A stretch of 29,485 nt of DNA from an uncultured Microbacterium sp. (GTDB lineage Bacteria > Actinomycetota > Actinomycetes > Actinomycetales > Microbacteriaceae). Positions 1 to 6,437 of the stretch are shown here, piece after piece. The notes beneath the pieces are model-generated. The model saw only the letters and a program-made list of their open reading frames with translations. It had not been told where the DNA came from and made no database searches. The first letter of the stretch is position 1, and each line of letters starts with the position of its first letter. A program made the translations under genes and the position numbers. Location of the stretch: the NCBI RefSeq assembly GCF_943912325.1, contig NZ_CALTTX010000029.1, positions 1 to 29,485 on the forward strand, written 5' to 3'.

Positions 1-610
1 ACGCCTCGGCGATCAGCTGCATGTCGGCGTACTCGATGCCGTTGTGCACCATCTTGACGAAGTGGCCCGCGCCGTCGTGACCGATGTGCGTGACGCACGG
101 CTCGCCGTCGGGTGCGACCGCCGCGATCGAGCGCAGGATCGGACCGAGCGTCTGCCACGACTCGTCGGGGCCGCCGGGCATGAGCGAGGGCCCGTTGAGT
201 GCGCCCTCTTCGCCGCCCGAAACACCCATTCCGACGAAGTGCACGCCCGTCGCGCGCACGGCCGCTTCGCGGCGAATCGTGTCGGTGAACAGGGAATTTC
301 CGCCGTCGATGATGATGTCGCCCGGCTCGAAAACCCCGAGCAGGTCGTCGATCACGGCATCCGTGGGGCGTCCTGCCTTCACCATGATGATCGCCGTGCG
401 CGGGCGCTGCAGCGACGCCGCGAACTCCTCGTACGAGAACGCGGGCACGAACTCGGCCTCGGGGTGGGCGGCGATCAGGTCGTCTGTCTTGGACCGGCTG
501 CGGTTGTAAACCGCGACGGTGTTTCCCTCGCGGCTCGCGAGGTTGCGGGCCAGGTTCGACCCCATGACGGCGAGTCCGACGACTCCGATATTGGCAGTTG
601 CTTCGGGCAC
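1..610 (-). CDS. gnd: 6-phosphogluconate dehydrogenase, decarboxylating (partial, N-terminal 203 residues)
   Basis: The enzyme converts 6-phosphogluconate to ribulose 5-phosphate, CO2 and NADPH in the cytosolic pentose phosphate pathway. The gene runs off the left edge, so only the N-terminal NADP-binding domain and the start of the helical domain are present, against about 470-490 residues for the family. Visible motifs are the Rossmann loop IGVVGLAVMGSNLARN, the VSGGEEGA stretch, and HDGAGHFVKMVHNGIEY, which carries the catalytic lysine and the substrate-binding HNGIEY. I chose the GTG at 608-610 because GAGAGG lies just upstream and the protein starts right before the Rossmann strand. The gene is divergent from a gluconokinase, which would make its substrate. 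Identification is firm; only completeness is limited by the window. Confidence 0.95.
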   Translation of the reverse strand, partial: MPEATANIGVVGLAVMGSNLARNLASREGNTVAVYNRSRSKTDDLIAAHPEAEFVPAFSYEEFAASLQRPRTAIIMVKAGRPTDAVIDDLLGVFEPGDIIIDGGNSLFTDTIRREAAVRATGVHFVGMGVSGGEEGALNGPSLMPGGPDESWQTLGPILRSIAAVAPDGEPCVTHIGHDGAGHFVKMVHNGIEYADMQLIAEA

Positions 611-646
611 GAAAAACCTCTCGAAATGCGGTGTGGGGATGTAGTC

Positions 647-652
647 AGCGTA
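647..652 (-). promoter_or_regulatory. candidate -10 box for gnd
   Basis: Read on the minus strand this is TACGCT, a TAnnnT-type actinobacterial -10. It would start a transcript near 640 and leave a leader of about 30 bases with the GAGAGG ribosome site. No convincing -35 or regulator site was seen in the 220-bp divergent region 611-830. Confidence 0.35.
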
Positions 653-830
653 GTGGGACGGGGTGCGTAGACGGGGGAGAAGCGGGAGGGTGGGGAGTGC
701 GGATGCCTCGGCGTAGCCCTCGGCCGCGCCAGCCGCGAACCGGGTCGGACTCAGTCGGCGGTGAACTCGCCGATGCGGATGCCCTTGCTGATGCCGCCGC
801 CAACGCGACCGCGGGCGAGAGGATGGGTTC

Positions 831-2363
831 ATGATCCACCCGCAACCGCTCGTGCTGGCGCTCGACATCGGCACGACCAGCACGAAGGCGGGCGCCTACG
901 CCGTCGACGGCTCGCTCGTCGCTTCTGCCTCGAGCGGCTACCCGCTGCTCACGCCGCACCCCGGCTACGCCGTGCAAGAGCCCGACGCGATCCTCGCGGC
1001 CGTCATCGAGGCCGCCCAGCGGGTCGTCGCCGACGTCGGCGCGGACCGGATCGCGGGTGTGTCGTTCTCGTCCGCGATGCACTCGCTCCTGGGACTCGAC
1101 GCCGACCTCGATCCGCTCACGCCCGTCATCACGTGGGGCGATACGCGCGCCGACCGGCAGGCCGAGTCGCTGCGCAGCGGTGCCCGCGGGCTCGCGCTGC
1201 ATCGGCGCACCGGAACCCCCGTGCATCCGATGTCCCCTCTCGTCAAGCTCATCTGGTTTCGCGAGACCGAACCGAAGCTGCACGAAAGCGTCGCGTTCTG
1301 GGCGGGGATCAAGGACTGGGTGCTCGCGCGGCTGTGCGGCGCCCTCGTGACCGATCACTCGCTCGCCTCGGCGACGGGGCTCATGGACATCCACACGCTG
1401 CGTTGGGATCCCGAGGCACTCGCTCTCGCGGGCGTCACCGCCGAGCGGCTGCCCGAGCTCGTCCCGACCCGGCATGTGCTGCCGGGGCTGACGGCCGGGG
1501 CCGTCGACGCGATGGGCCTGCCCGCTTCGGTTCCCGTCGTCGTGGGCGCGGGCGACGGGCCGCTCGCGAACCTCGGGGTCGGCGCCGTGCATCCGGGAGT
1601 CGCCGCCTGCTCGATCGGCACGAGCGGCGCCCTGCGCGTGCTCGTCGACCGGCCCGTCGTCGATCCGCGCGGCGGCGTGTTCTGCTACGCCTTGACCGAA
1701 GACCGCTGGGTGATCGGCGGAGCGATCAACAACGGCGGCGCGACGCTCGACTGGGTGCGCGACCTCGTGGCCCCCGAGCTCGAACGCGGCGACGAGACCG
1801 AACTGCTCGCCCTCGCCGCGCGAGCGCACGCGGGATCGGGCGGGCTCATCATGCTGCCCTACCTGCTGAGCGAGCGCGCCCCGCACTGGAGCGCACTGCC
1901 CACGGGCGCCTACATCGGGCTGACGCGCGCCCACGCACGCGAGCATCACGTGCGCGCCGCCGTCGAGGGGGTGTGCCTGCAGCTGGGACTCGTGCTCGGA
2001 TCCATGCGTGAGGCGGGTCTCGTCGTGACGCAGGTCCGCGCGACGGGCGGCGTCATGCGGAGCGAGTTGTGGCGCAGCATCCTCGCGGCCACGCTCGACA
2101 TGCGCCTCGATTTCGCCGAGGGGCCCGAAGGATCGGGTTTTGGCGCGGCATTACTGGGAATGGATGCTCTCGGGTTGATCGACTCGATCGATGTCGCGGC
2201 CGACCTGATCCCCGTTACCGATCAGGTCACGCCTGACCCGGCGGACGCCGCCGTTTACCGGCAGCTGCAGCCCGTCTTCGATGAGCTCTACGACCGGCTC
2301 GTGCCGACCTTCCAGAGCCTGCGACGACTCGAGCCGATGCTGCCGATCGGGCTCGAGCCGTAA
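831..2363 (+). CDS. FGGY-family carbohydrate kinase, probable gluconokinase
   Basis: The 510-residue protein is a two-domain FGGY sugar kinase. Residues about 9-23 (LALDIGTTSTKAGAY) form the first phosphate-binding loop. A conserved ITWGDTRA follows. GAGDGPLANLG near residue 238 carries the catalytic-base aspartate of the family, IGTSGALRV is the second phosphate loop, and ATGGVMRSELWRSIL near 405 is the adenosine motif of the C-terminal domain. Length is normal for the family. The start is ATG 831, with GAGAGGA about 10 bases upstream. FGGY kinases differ in substrate (gluconate, xylulose, glycerol, ribulose). Gluconate is inferred because gnd is the divergent neighbour: phosphorylated gluconate is the substrate of Gnd. 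Xylulokinase is the main alternative. Confidence 0.85.
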   Translation: MIHPQPLVLALDIGTTSTKAGAYAVDGSLVASASSGYPLLTPHPGYAVQEPDAILAAVIEAAQRVVADVGADRIAGVSFSSAMHSLLGLDADLDPLTPVITWGDTRADRQAESLRSGARGLALHRRTGTPVHPMSPLVKLIWFRETEPKLHESVAFWAGIKDWVLARLCGALVTDHSLASATGLMDIHTLRWDPEALALAGVTAERLPELVPTRHVLPGLTAGAVDAMGLPASVPVVVGAGDGPLANLGVGAVHPGVAACSIGTSGALRVLVDRPVVDPRGGVFCYALTEDRWVIGGAINNGGATLDWVRDLVAPELERGDETELLALAARAHAGSGGLIMLPYLLSERAPHWSALPTGAYIGLTRAHAREHHVRAAVEGVCLQLGLVLGSMREAGLVVTQVRATGGVMRSELWRSILAATLDMRLDFAEGPEGSGFGAALLGMDALGLIDSIDVAADLIPVTDQVTPDPADAAVYRQLQPVFDELYDRLVPTFQSLRRLEPMLPIGLEP

Positions 2364-2381
2364 CTCAGTGCTTCGGCGCGC

Positions 2382-2504
2382 TCAGTGCTTCTTGTACGAG
2401 CCGCGGCCGAGCGCGATCGCGGCGCCGAGGCCGAACACGATCCCGCCGAGCGTGATCGCTCCGGTGATCCAGAGCATGACGTGGGAGAAGAAGCCGGCGT
2501 CCAT
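2382..2504 (-). CDS. 40-residue single-pass membrane peptide, unknown function
   Basis: A short gene reads MDAGFFSHVM then LWITGAITLGGIVFGLGAAI, then a basic tail ending GRGSYKKH. It has one hydrophobic segment (about residues 9-32) followed by R, K, K, H, so an N-out/C-in single-pass topology is likely. The ATG at 2502-2504 has a good Shine-Dalgarno AAAGGA seven bases upstream, and codon use matches the neighbours, which supports a real gene despite its size. It is convergent with the gluconokinase, 18 bases from its stop. An 11-bp direct repeat CTCAGTGCTTC (2364-2374 and 2381-2391) covers its stop codon. I do not recognise the family and assign no function. Confidence 0.6.
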   Translation of the reverse strand: MDAGFFSHVMLWITGAITLGGIVFGLGAAIALGRGSYKKH

Positions 2505-2554
2505 CGGAGTCCTTTCGCGGGGGCATGCTCAGGGTACCAGCGCTTTCGCCGTGG

Positions 2555-2603
2555 AATCGGGCCCGCCGTCCAATCGGGCCGAGTCGAATCGGGCTGATAG
2601 ACT
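2555..2603 (+). promoter_or_regulatory. rplY promoter with three AATCGGGC direct repeats
   Basis: TAGACT at 2598-2603 is a good -10 box. Immediately upstream the octamer AATCGGGC occurs three times at 2555-2562, 2572-2579 and 2587-2594, that is 17 and 15 bases apart. The last copy falls in the spacer and the middle one near the expected -35, which itself is not recognisable. The placement is what one expects of an operator or of activator sites replacing a -35. No regulator can be named. The transcript would begin near 2610 and have a leader of about 150 bases. Confidence 0.5.
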
Positions 2604-2684
2604 GACCGCTGAACTTCGGCGAGGGGTGCGTCACGCGCCCGTGATCGACGCAGTGATGATCGTTCCACACCGCCCCGCGGTGGG

Positions 2685-2729
2685 GGTCGGGAATCCTCAC
2701 GCGCGTGCGTTCGAGTCGAACCCCCGACC
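2685..2729 (+). promoter_or_regulatory. structured 5' leader hairpin before rplY
   Basis: GGTCGGG at 2685-2691 pairs perfectly with CCCGACC at 2723-2729. Inside lie the self-complementary CACGCGCGTG (2698-2707) and the small hairpin GTTCGAGTCGAAC (2709-2721), giving a branched stem. It ends 14 bases before the AAGGAG site of rplY, so it could influence translation initiation. L25 binds 5S rRNA, and autogenous control by a leader is known for several ribosomal proteins, but that this element does so is inference only. Confidence 0.35.
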
Positions 2730-2757
2730 ACTCAGACATCCACAAGGAGCTTTCATC

Positions 2758-3402
2758 ATGGCTGAAGACAACAAGGTTGTCGCCGACCTGCGCGACCAGT
2801 TCGGCAAGGGCTTCGCCCGCCGCCTGCGCGCCGCCGGCAAGATCCCCGCCGTCCTGTACGGCCACGGCACCGACCCCGTCCACGTCGCCCTGCCGGGCCA
2901 CCAGGTCGCGCTGCTCGTGCGCCGCGCGAACGCGCTGCTCGACCTCGAGATCGCCGGCAAGGCGCAGCTCGCTCTCGTCAAAGACGTCCAGCGCGACCCC
3001 GTGACGCAGATCATCGAGCACATCGACCTGCTCGTCGTGAAGAAGGGCGAGAAGATCCAGGTCGACGTGCCCGTCGTCGTGGTCGGTGAGCCCGCGGGCG
3101 ACGCCATCTCGAACCTCGACTCGGCGAGCATCACGCTCGAGGTCGAGGCCACGCACATCCCGCAGTCGATCGAGGTGGACGTCGAGGGTCTCGAGGACGG
3201 CACGCACATCACGGCCGGCGACCTGAAGCTGCCCGCTGGCGCCGTGCTCGTCGCCGAGCCCGACGTGCTGGTCGTTGCCATCTCGATCCCGCTCGCGACG
3301 ATCGCCGAGGCCGAAGAGATCGAGGCCGCTGACGAGGCCGAGGCCGCCGAGCAGTCCGACGAGGCCGCCGAAGAGCAGGCCGAAGAAGCAGCCGCCGAGT
3401 AA
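2758..3402 (+). CDS. rplY: 50S ribosomal protein L25 / general stress protein Ctc (TL5 type)
   Basis: This 214-residue protein is the long, two-domain L25 (Ctc/TL5) that binds 5S rRNA in the large subunit. Residues 1 to about 98 form the L25 domain, with the typical FGKGFARRLRAAGKIPAVLYG and RDPVTQIIEHIDLL segments. Residues about 100-185 are the all-beta TL5 C-terminal domain, with HIPQSIEVDVEGLEDGTHI. Residues 186-214 are a low-complexity Ala/Glu tail, common in actinobacterial L25. The ATG at 2758 is set by AAGGAG at 2744-2749. It lies 120 bases before pth, an arrangement conserved in many bacteria, with a strong hairpin between them. Alternative upstream starts would read through the structured leader and are rejected. 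Confidence 0.95.
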   Translation: MAEDNKVVADLRDQFGKGFARRLRAAGKIPAVLYGHGTDPVHVALPGHQVALLVRRANALLDLEIAGKAQLALVKDVQRDPVTQIIEHIDLLVVKKGEKIQVDVPVVVVGEPAGDAISNLDSASITLEVEATHIPQSIEVDVEGLEDGTHITAGDLKLPAGAVLVAEPDVLVVAISIPLATIAEAEEIEAADEAEAAEQSDEAAEEQAEEAAAE

Positions 3403-3429
3403 GTCCGAACGCACGACAGCTCTTCCGCA

Positions 3430-3465
3430 CGCGAGCCCGCTTCCCGATCCGGGGGCGGGCTCGCG
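3430..3465 (+). terminator. strong hairpin between rplY and pth
   Basis: An 11-bp perfect stem joins 3430-3440 and 3455-3465 (CGCGAGCCCGC with its complement). The 14-base loop can itself pair CCCG with CGGG. No T-run follows, so this may be a T-less actinobacterial terminator, a partial attenuator lowering pth expression relative to rplY, or an mRNA 3'-end stabiliser. pth has no obvious promoter of its own, which favours partial read-through. Confidence 0.5.
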
Positions 3466-3522
3466 CCGCATCCGCAGAGCACACACCCTTTCGCAAGCGC
3501 CCGTTTCGCAAGGAGAATCCCC

Positions 3523-4107
3523 GTGGCAGACACCTGGCTCATCATCGGCCTCGGCAATCCCGGTCCTCGGTACGAGCTGACCCGCCACAACGTCGGGCAG
3601 CTCGTGGTCGACGTGCTCGCCGAGCGCCGCAACGAGAGCTTCAAAGCACACAAGGGCAACGCGCGCGTCGCCGAGACGTGGCTGCGACCGGGCGGAGCGA
3701 AGCTCGTCCTGGCAAAGCCCAACTCGTTCATGAACGTCTCGGGCGGTCCCGCGGCCGCCCTCGCGCAGTACTACGACGTCGCGCCCGAGCGGGTCGTCGT
3801 CGTGCACGATGAGCTCGATATCCCCTTCGACACCCTCAAGCTCAAGATCGGCGGGGGCCACGGCGGCCACAACGGCGTCCGCGATGTGGCAAAGGCGCTC
3901 GGCACGCCCGAGTTTCCGCGTGTGCGCGTCGGCGTCGGGCGACCGCCGGGGCGTCAAGACCCGGCGGACTGGGTGCTCGAGAACTTCTCGGCATCCGATC
4001 GCAAGACTCTGCCGCTCCTGCTCGACGACGCTGCCGACGCGACCGAACTGCTCGTCGCCGAGGGGTTGCTCGCGGCGCAGCAGCGCTGGCACGCGCCCCG
4101 CGCGTAG
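3523..4107 (+). CDS. pth: peptidyl-tRNA hydrolase
   Basis: Pth cleaves the ester bond of peptidyl-tRNAs dropped from ribosomes and recycles the tRNA in the cytosol. The 194-residue protein has the normal bacterial Pth length and all catalytic positions: N12 in GLGNPGPRY, catalytic H22 in LTRHNVG, N71 in PNSFMNVSG, D96 in VVHDELDIP, and N117 in GGHGGHNGVRD. The GTG start at 3523 is preceded by AAGGAG at 3510-3515. It follows rplY and probably shares its transcript through the intervening hairpin. Its stop lies two bases from the stop of the convergent DUF4190-type gene. Confidence 0.97.
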   Translation: MADTWLIIGLGNPGPRYELTRHNVGQLVVDVLAERRNESFKAHKGNARVAETWLRPGGAKLVLAKPNSFMNVSGGPAAALAQYYDVAPERVVVVHDELDIPFDTLKLKIGGGHGGHNGVRDVAKALGTPEFPRVRVGVGRPPGRQDPADWVLENFSASDRKTLPLLLDDAADATELLVAEGLLAAQQRWHAPRA

Positions 4108-4109
4108 GG

Positions 4110-4739
4110 CTAGATCCCGGGGTAGGAGGCCGCGGCCGTCGCGACGCCGATGCCGAAGAGGATGAACGACACGATCGACGCGAAAATCGGCGCGACGAAA
4201 GCGATGATGAGCGCGCCGATGCCCCAGCCGCGTCCGCGGCGCTTCGCGATCGCGATGATGCCGGCGACGATCGACCCGATACCGAGCAGCGTGCACGTCC
4301 AAAACGAGACCTCGCCGACGAGCACCCAGCTACGCACGGGAGTGAGCGCAGCGAGGCCGTCGGGGAGCTTCGTGGCCTGCTGGGCCAGGCCCGAGCCGAT
4401 CTGGAACGACACCATGCTGCCGAGCACGACGCCCACGATGAATGCGACGACGGCCGCGGCGAAGGCGAGCAGGCCGAGCGTGCGTGGACCGGCCGGTCGA
4501 GGCGGCGCGGCTGACCACGTCGGAGCGGCGGGCGGGGCTGCGAGCGCCGTGGGTGCATACTGCGGGTAGACCGGCGCGGCATAGGGCGCGGCAGGCGGCG
4601 GGGCGAAGGGGGTTGCCGCGGGCGCGGCATAGGGCACGGTCGGCGGCGCGGGCTCGGGAGCTGGGTACGGCGGTGCGGGCTGGGGAGCCTCGTAGGGCGG
4701 CGCGACGGGGCCGGATGCTGGGGGCTGAGGCTCGCTCAT
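4110..4739 (-). CDS. proline/alanine-rich DUF4190-type membrane protein
   Basis: The 209-residue protein has two parts. Residues 1 to about 80 are a Pro/Ala/Tyr-rich disordered cytoplasmic region with repeated APPY/PYAAP-like turns. Residues about 84-205 carry three hydrophobic segments (LGLLAFAAAVVAFIVGVVLG; a segment around TCTLLGIGSIVAGIIAIA; and GALIIAFVAPIFASIVSFIL), with KRRGRGW between the last two. The GIGSIVAGIIAIAKRRGRGWGIGAL stretch resembles DUF4190/DUF4352-associated actinobacterial proteins. The function of these is not established. The ATG at 4739 has no Shine-Dalgarno but sits six bases after a TAGGCT -10 box, so it is probably translated from a leaderless mRNA. The call of a membrane protein is sure; the family name is moderate. 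Confidence 0.75.
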   Translation of the reverse strand: MSEPQPPASGPVAPPYEAPQPAPPYPAPEPAPPTVPYAAPAATPFAPPPAAPYAAPVYPQYAPTALAAPPAAPTWSAAPPRPAGPRTLGLLAFAAAVVAFIVGVVLGSMVSFQIGSGLAQQATKLPDGLAALTPVRSWVLVGEVSFWTCTLLGIGSIVAGIIAIAKRRGRGWGIGALIIAFVAPIFASIVSFILFGIGVATAAASYPGI

Positions 4740-4745
4740 GCGCCC

Positions 4746-4751
4746 AGCCTA
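4746..4751 (-). promoter_or_regulatory. -10 box (TAGGCT) of a leaderless promoter
   Basis: TAGGCT on the minus strand is followed by GGGCGC and then the ATG at 4739. The six-base gap places the expected transcription start on the start codon. The same geometry recurs at 7666, 13786, 17135, 19223, 24025 and 27658. Confidence 0.55.
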
Positions 4752-4801
4752 GACGCACCATCCGTCGTCGTTCGGGCGGCGGTGGACAGCCCGTTACCTC
4801 G

Positions 4802-5428
4802 TCAGGAAGCGGGGGTTGCAGGAGGCTGGGGGAGCAGCAGCTTGCCGAACGTGCGGAGCGTGTCGCTGAGGCCGACGGATGCGTCGAGCAGCCACTGAAT
4901 CTGCAGACCGTCGGACGCGGCGATCAGCAGAGCGGCGAGGTGGTCGGCCGAGACGTCGGCGCGGATGCGCCCTTCGGCCTGCTGCGCGCGAAAGACATCG
5001 CCGAGCTCGGCGCGGATGCGTTCGAACCGTGTCGTGAAGTAATGCTTGCCGACCGTGCTGTCGGCCTCGAGCGCCGCCGCGACGAGCGTGGAGTACAGCT
5101 GCACGAGTCCGGGCACCTCGACGTTCGCCGTCGCGGCGGCGACCATCCCTTCGACCCCCGGCTCGACCTGGACGCCGCGCGAGGCCTCTTGTTCGGTCCG
5201 CTTCGCGGTCGCGTGCGCATAGACCGCGACCAGCAATTGCTCGCGCGAGTCGAAGTAGTGCAGCAGTGCCGCGTGCGAAACGCCGAGGGACTCCGCGATG
5301 CGGCGGAGCGAGGTGCCATCGGCTCCGCGCTGCTGGAACACCTCGATGGCGCGGTCGAGGATCTCTTGGCGGCGCTCGACTCCTCGCCGGCGCTGGCCGG
5401 CACGGCCGATCGTCGGGTCATCGCTCAT
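4802..5428 (-). CDS. TetR/AcrR-family transcriptional repressor
   Basis: The 208-residue protein has an N-terminal TetR helix-turn-helix at about residues 18-66 (RRQEILDRAIEVFQQRG, then SLRRIAESLGVSHAALLHYF). An all-helical ligand-binding domain follows, with the LIAASDGLQIQWLLD motif typical of the BetI-like C-terminal domain. The ATG at 5428 has GAGAGGG upstream. It is divergent from the sugar isomerase/dehydrogenase pair. A perfect 8-bp inverted repeat lies between the two genes and overlaps both -10 boxes, so I infer that it represses itself and the pair, relieved by a sugar or sugar-acid metabolite. The ligand cannot be read from sequence. Confidence 0.92.
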   Translation of the reverse strand: MSDDPTIGRAGQRRRGVERRQEILDRAIEVFQQRGADGTSLRRIAESLGVSHAALLHYFDSREQLLVAVYAHATAKRTEQEASRGVQVEPGVEGMVAAATANVEVPGLVQLYSTLVAAALEADSTVGKHYFTTRFERIRAELGDVFRAQQAEGRIRADVSADHLAALLIAASDGLQIQWLLDASVGLSDTLRTFGKLLLPQPPATPAS

Positions 5429-5455
5429 GAGTGCCCTCTCGATTCGGTGTGGTCT

Positions 5456-5483
5456 AGCGTAACCTCCACGCGGAGGTTAGAGT
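5456..5483. promoter_or_regulatory. divergent promoters with TetR operator palindrome
   Basis: TAACCTCC (5460-5467), ACGC, GGAGGTTA (5472-5479) is a perfect inverted repeat. TAGAGT at 5478-5483 is a -10 for the rightward sugar genes. TACGCT on the minus strand (5461-5456) is a -10 for the TetR gene. The palindrome overlaps both by two bases, so one bound repressor dimer pair would block both directions. Confidence 0.7.
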
Positions 5484-5518
5484 AGTCGCGCGGTGATCCG
5501 AGCCCACCGGTGCAGTAC

Positions 5519-5582
5519 CCGCATCCTCCAACAACCGCATCCTCCAACAACCGCATCATCAAACAACCGCATCCTCCAACAA
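5519..5582 (+). repeat. four tandem 16-bp repeats in the 5' leader of the sugar operon
   Basis: The unit CCGCATCCTCCAACAA is repeated head to tail at 5519-5534, 5535-5550, 5551-5566 and 5567-5582. The third copy has two C-to-A changes (CATCATCAAA). The repeats lie between the TetR-controlled promoter and the AAGGA ribosome site, so they are transcribed. Their A-rich CAACAA content contrasts with the GC-rich surroundings. Confidence 0.9.
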
Positions 5583-5600
5583 CGACGTGCAGAAGGACTC

Positions 5601-6437
5601 ATGACCACCCCCACTTCCCTCCCTCAAGCATCCGTCCAGCTCTACTCGCTCGCCTCCGAGTTCTCGGACGACATGCAGGGCTCGCTCGACAAGCTCGCAG
5701 CCCTCGGCCTGCGGAATGTCGAGGCGTTCGCGTTCGTCGATCGTCCCGATGAGATTCGTGCGGCATTGGATGCTTCGGGGCTCGCCTCGCCGACGGGACA
5801 CGCACCCCTGCTGAGCGACGAGCTGTGGACGCCCGATGGATCGATCCCGACGCCCGCGCCCGAGGTCGTCTTCGAGGCGGCGGCACGCATCGGCATGCAG
5901 ACCGTCATCGACCCGTTCGTCGCGCCCGAGCGGTGGCTGAGCGAAGACGGCGTCGCCGACATCGCCGAGCGACTGAATCGTGCCGCCGATGTCGCGGCCA
6001 CCTTCGGTCTCTCGGTCGGTTACCACAACCACGCGCAAGAGTTCATCGCCGACTTCGGCGGCCAGAGCGCTTATGAGCGGTTCGTCGAGCTCACCGACGA
6101 GCGCGTCCAGATCGAGCTCGACCTGTTCTGGGCTCTCACGGGCGGGCAGGATGTTCCGGCGCTCGTCGCCCGCCTCGGCGATCGCCTGACTGCCGTTCAC
6201 GTCAAGGATGGCGTGGTCCCGGCGACCAACCCCTGGGGTCCCGATGCGAGCGAGCTCTCGAGCGGGGTGCTCGACCAGCGGCACGCGGGCACGGGCGATG
6301 TGCCGCTCGCGGCCGCGCTCCGGGCCGGCACGGCGATCCGCTATGCCGTCATCGAGTACGACAAGGCACCGGGGAACGTCTTCGACGACATCGCCGCGAG
6401 CCTCGCCTTCCTCACGGCCGGTGGGTACGTCGCATGA
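5601..6437 (+). CDS. sugar phosphate isomerase/epimerase (xylose isomerase-like TIM barrel)
   Basis: The 278-residue protein belongs to the AP-endonuclease-2/xylose-isomerase-like TIM barrel family. These use a divalent metal to isomerise or epimerise sugars, inosose or hydroxyacids. Metal-ligand regions visible are VGYHNHAQEF, IELDLFWALTGG, HVKDG and VIEYDKAPG. The ATG at 5601 has AGAAGGAC seven to ten bases upstream. An in-frame extension to 5493 would translate the tandem repeats and is rejected. It overlaps the following dehydrogenase by four bases (ATGA), so the two are translationally coupled. The pair resembles inositol or rare-sugar catabolic modules, but the substrate is unknown. Regulation is by the divergent TetR repressor (inferred). 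Confidence 0.88.
   Translation: MTTPTSLPQASVQLYSLASEFSDDMQGSLDKLAALGLRNVEAFAFVDRPDEIRAALDASGLASPTGHAPLLSDELWTPDGSIPTPAPEVVFEAAARIGMQTVIDPFVAPERWLSEDGVADIAERLNRAADVAATFGLSVGYHNHAQEFIADFGGQSAYERFVELTDERVQIELDLFWALTGGQDVPALVARLGDRLTAVHVKDGVVPATNPWGPDASELSSGVLDQRHAGTGDVPLAAALRAGTAIRYAVIEYDKAPGNVFDDIAASLAFLTAGGYVA

Noticed and set aside
598..834. 78-codon plus-strand frame before the gluconokinase (ends ADAAANATAGERMGS)
   Set aside because: No ribosome site, and the first half overlaps the gnd leader in an odd composition. It may be noise or a relic, and I cannot support it as a gene.
645..1949. Long minus-strand open frame of over 400 codons opposite the gluconokinase gene
   Set aside because: Antisense shadow of a high-GC gene: Arg/Gly/Ala/His-rich with no domain or ribosome site, while the plus-strand FGGY protein is unmistakable.
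2685..2730. tRNA-like 3' half (TTCGAGT with flanking arm and a CCGACCA end) before rplY
   Set aside because: At 46 bases there is no room for D and anticodon arms, and the T-stem has a mismatch. Better read as a leader hairpin.
2365..4302. 645-codon minus-strand open frame opposite rplY and pth
   Set aside because: It lies antisense to two certain genes and its composition is shadow-like.
5519..5582. CRISPR-like repeat array
   Set aside because: The 16-bp units are directly adjacent, without spacers, and there are no cas genes.
5493..5600. N-terminal extension of the sugar isomerase through the tandem repeats
   Set aside because: ATG 5601 has a clear ribosome site and gives the standard N-terminus. 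The extension would encode a Pro/His/Asn repeat.
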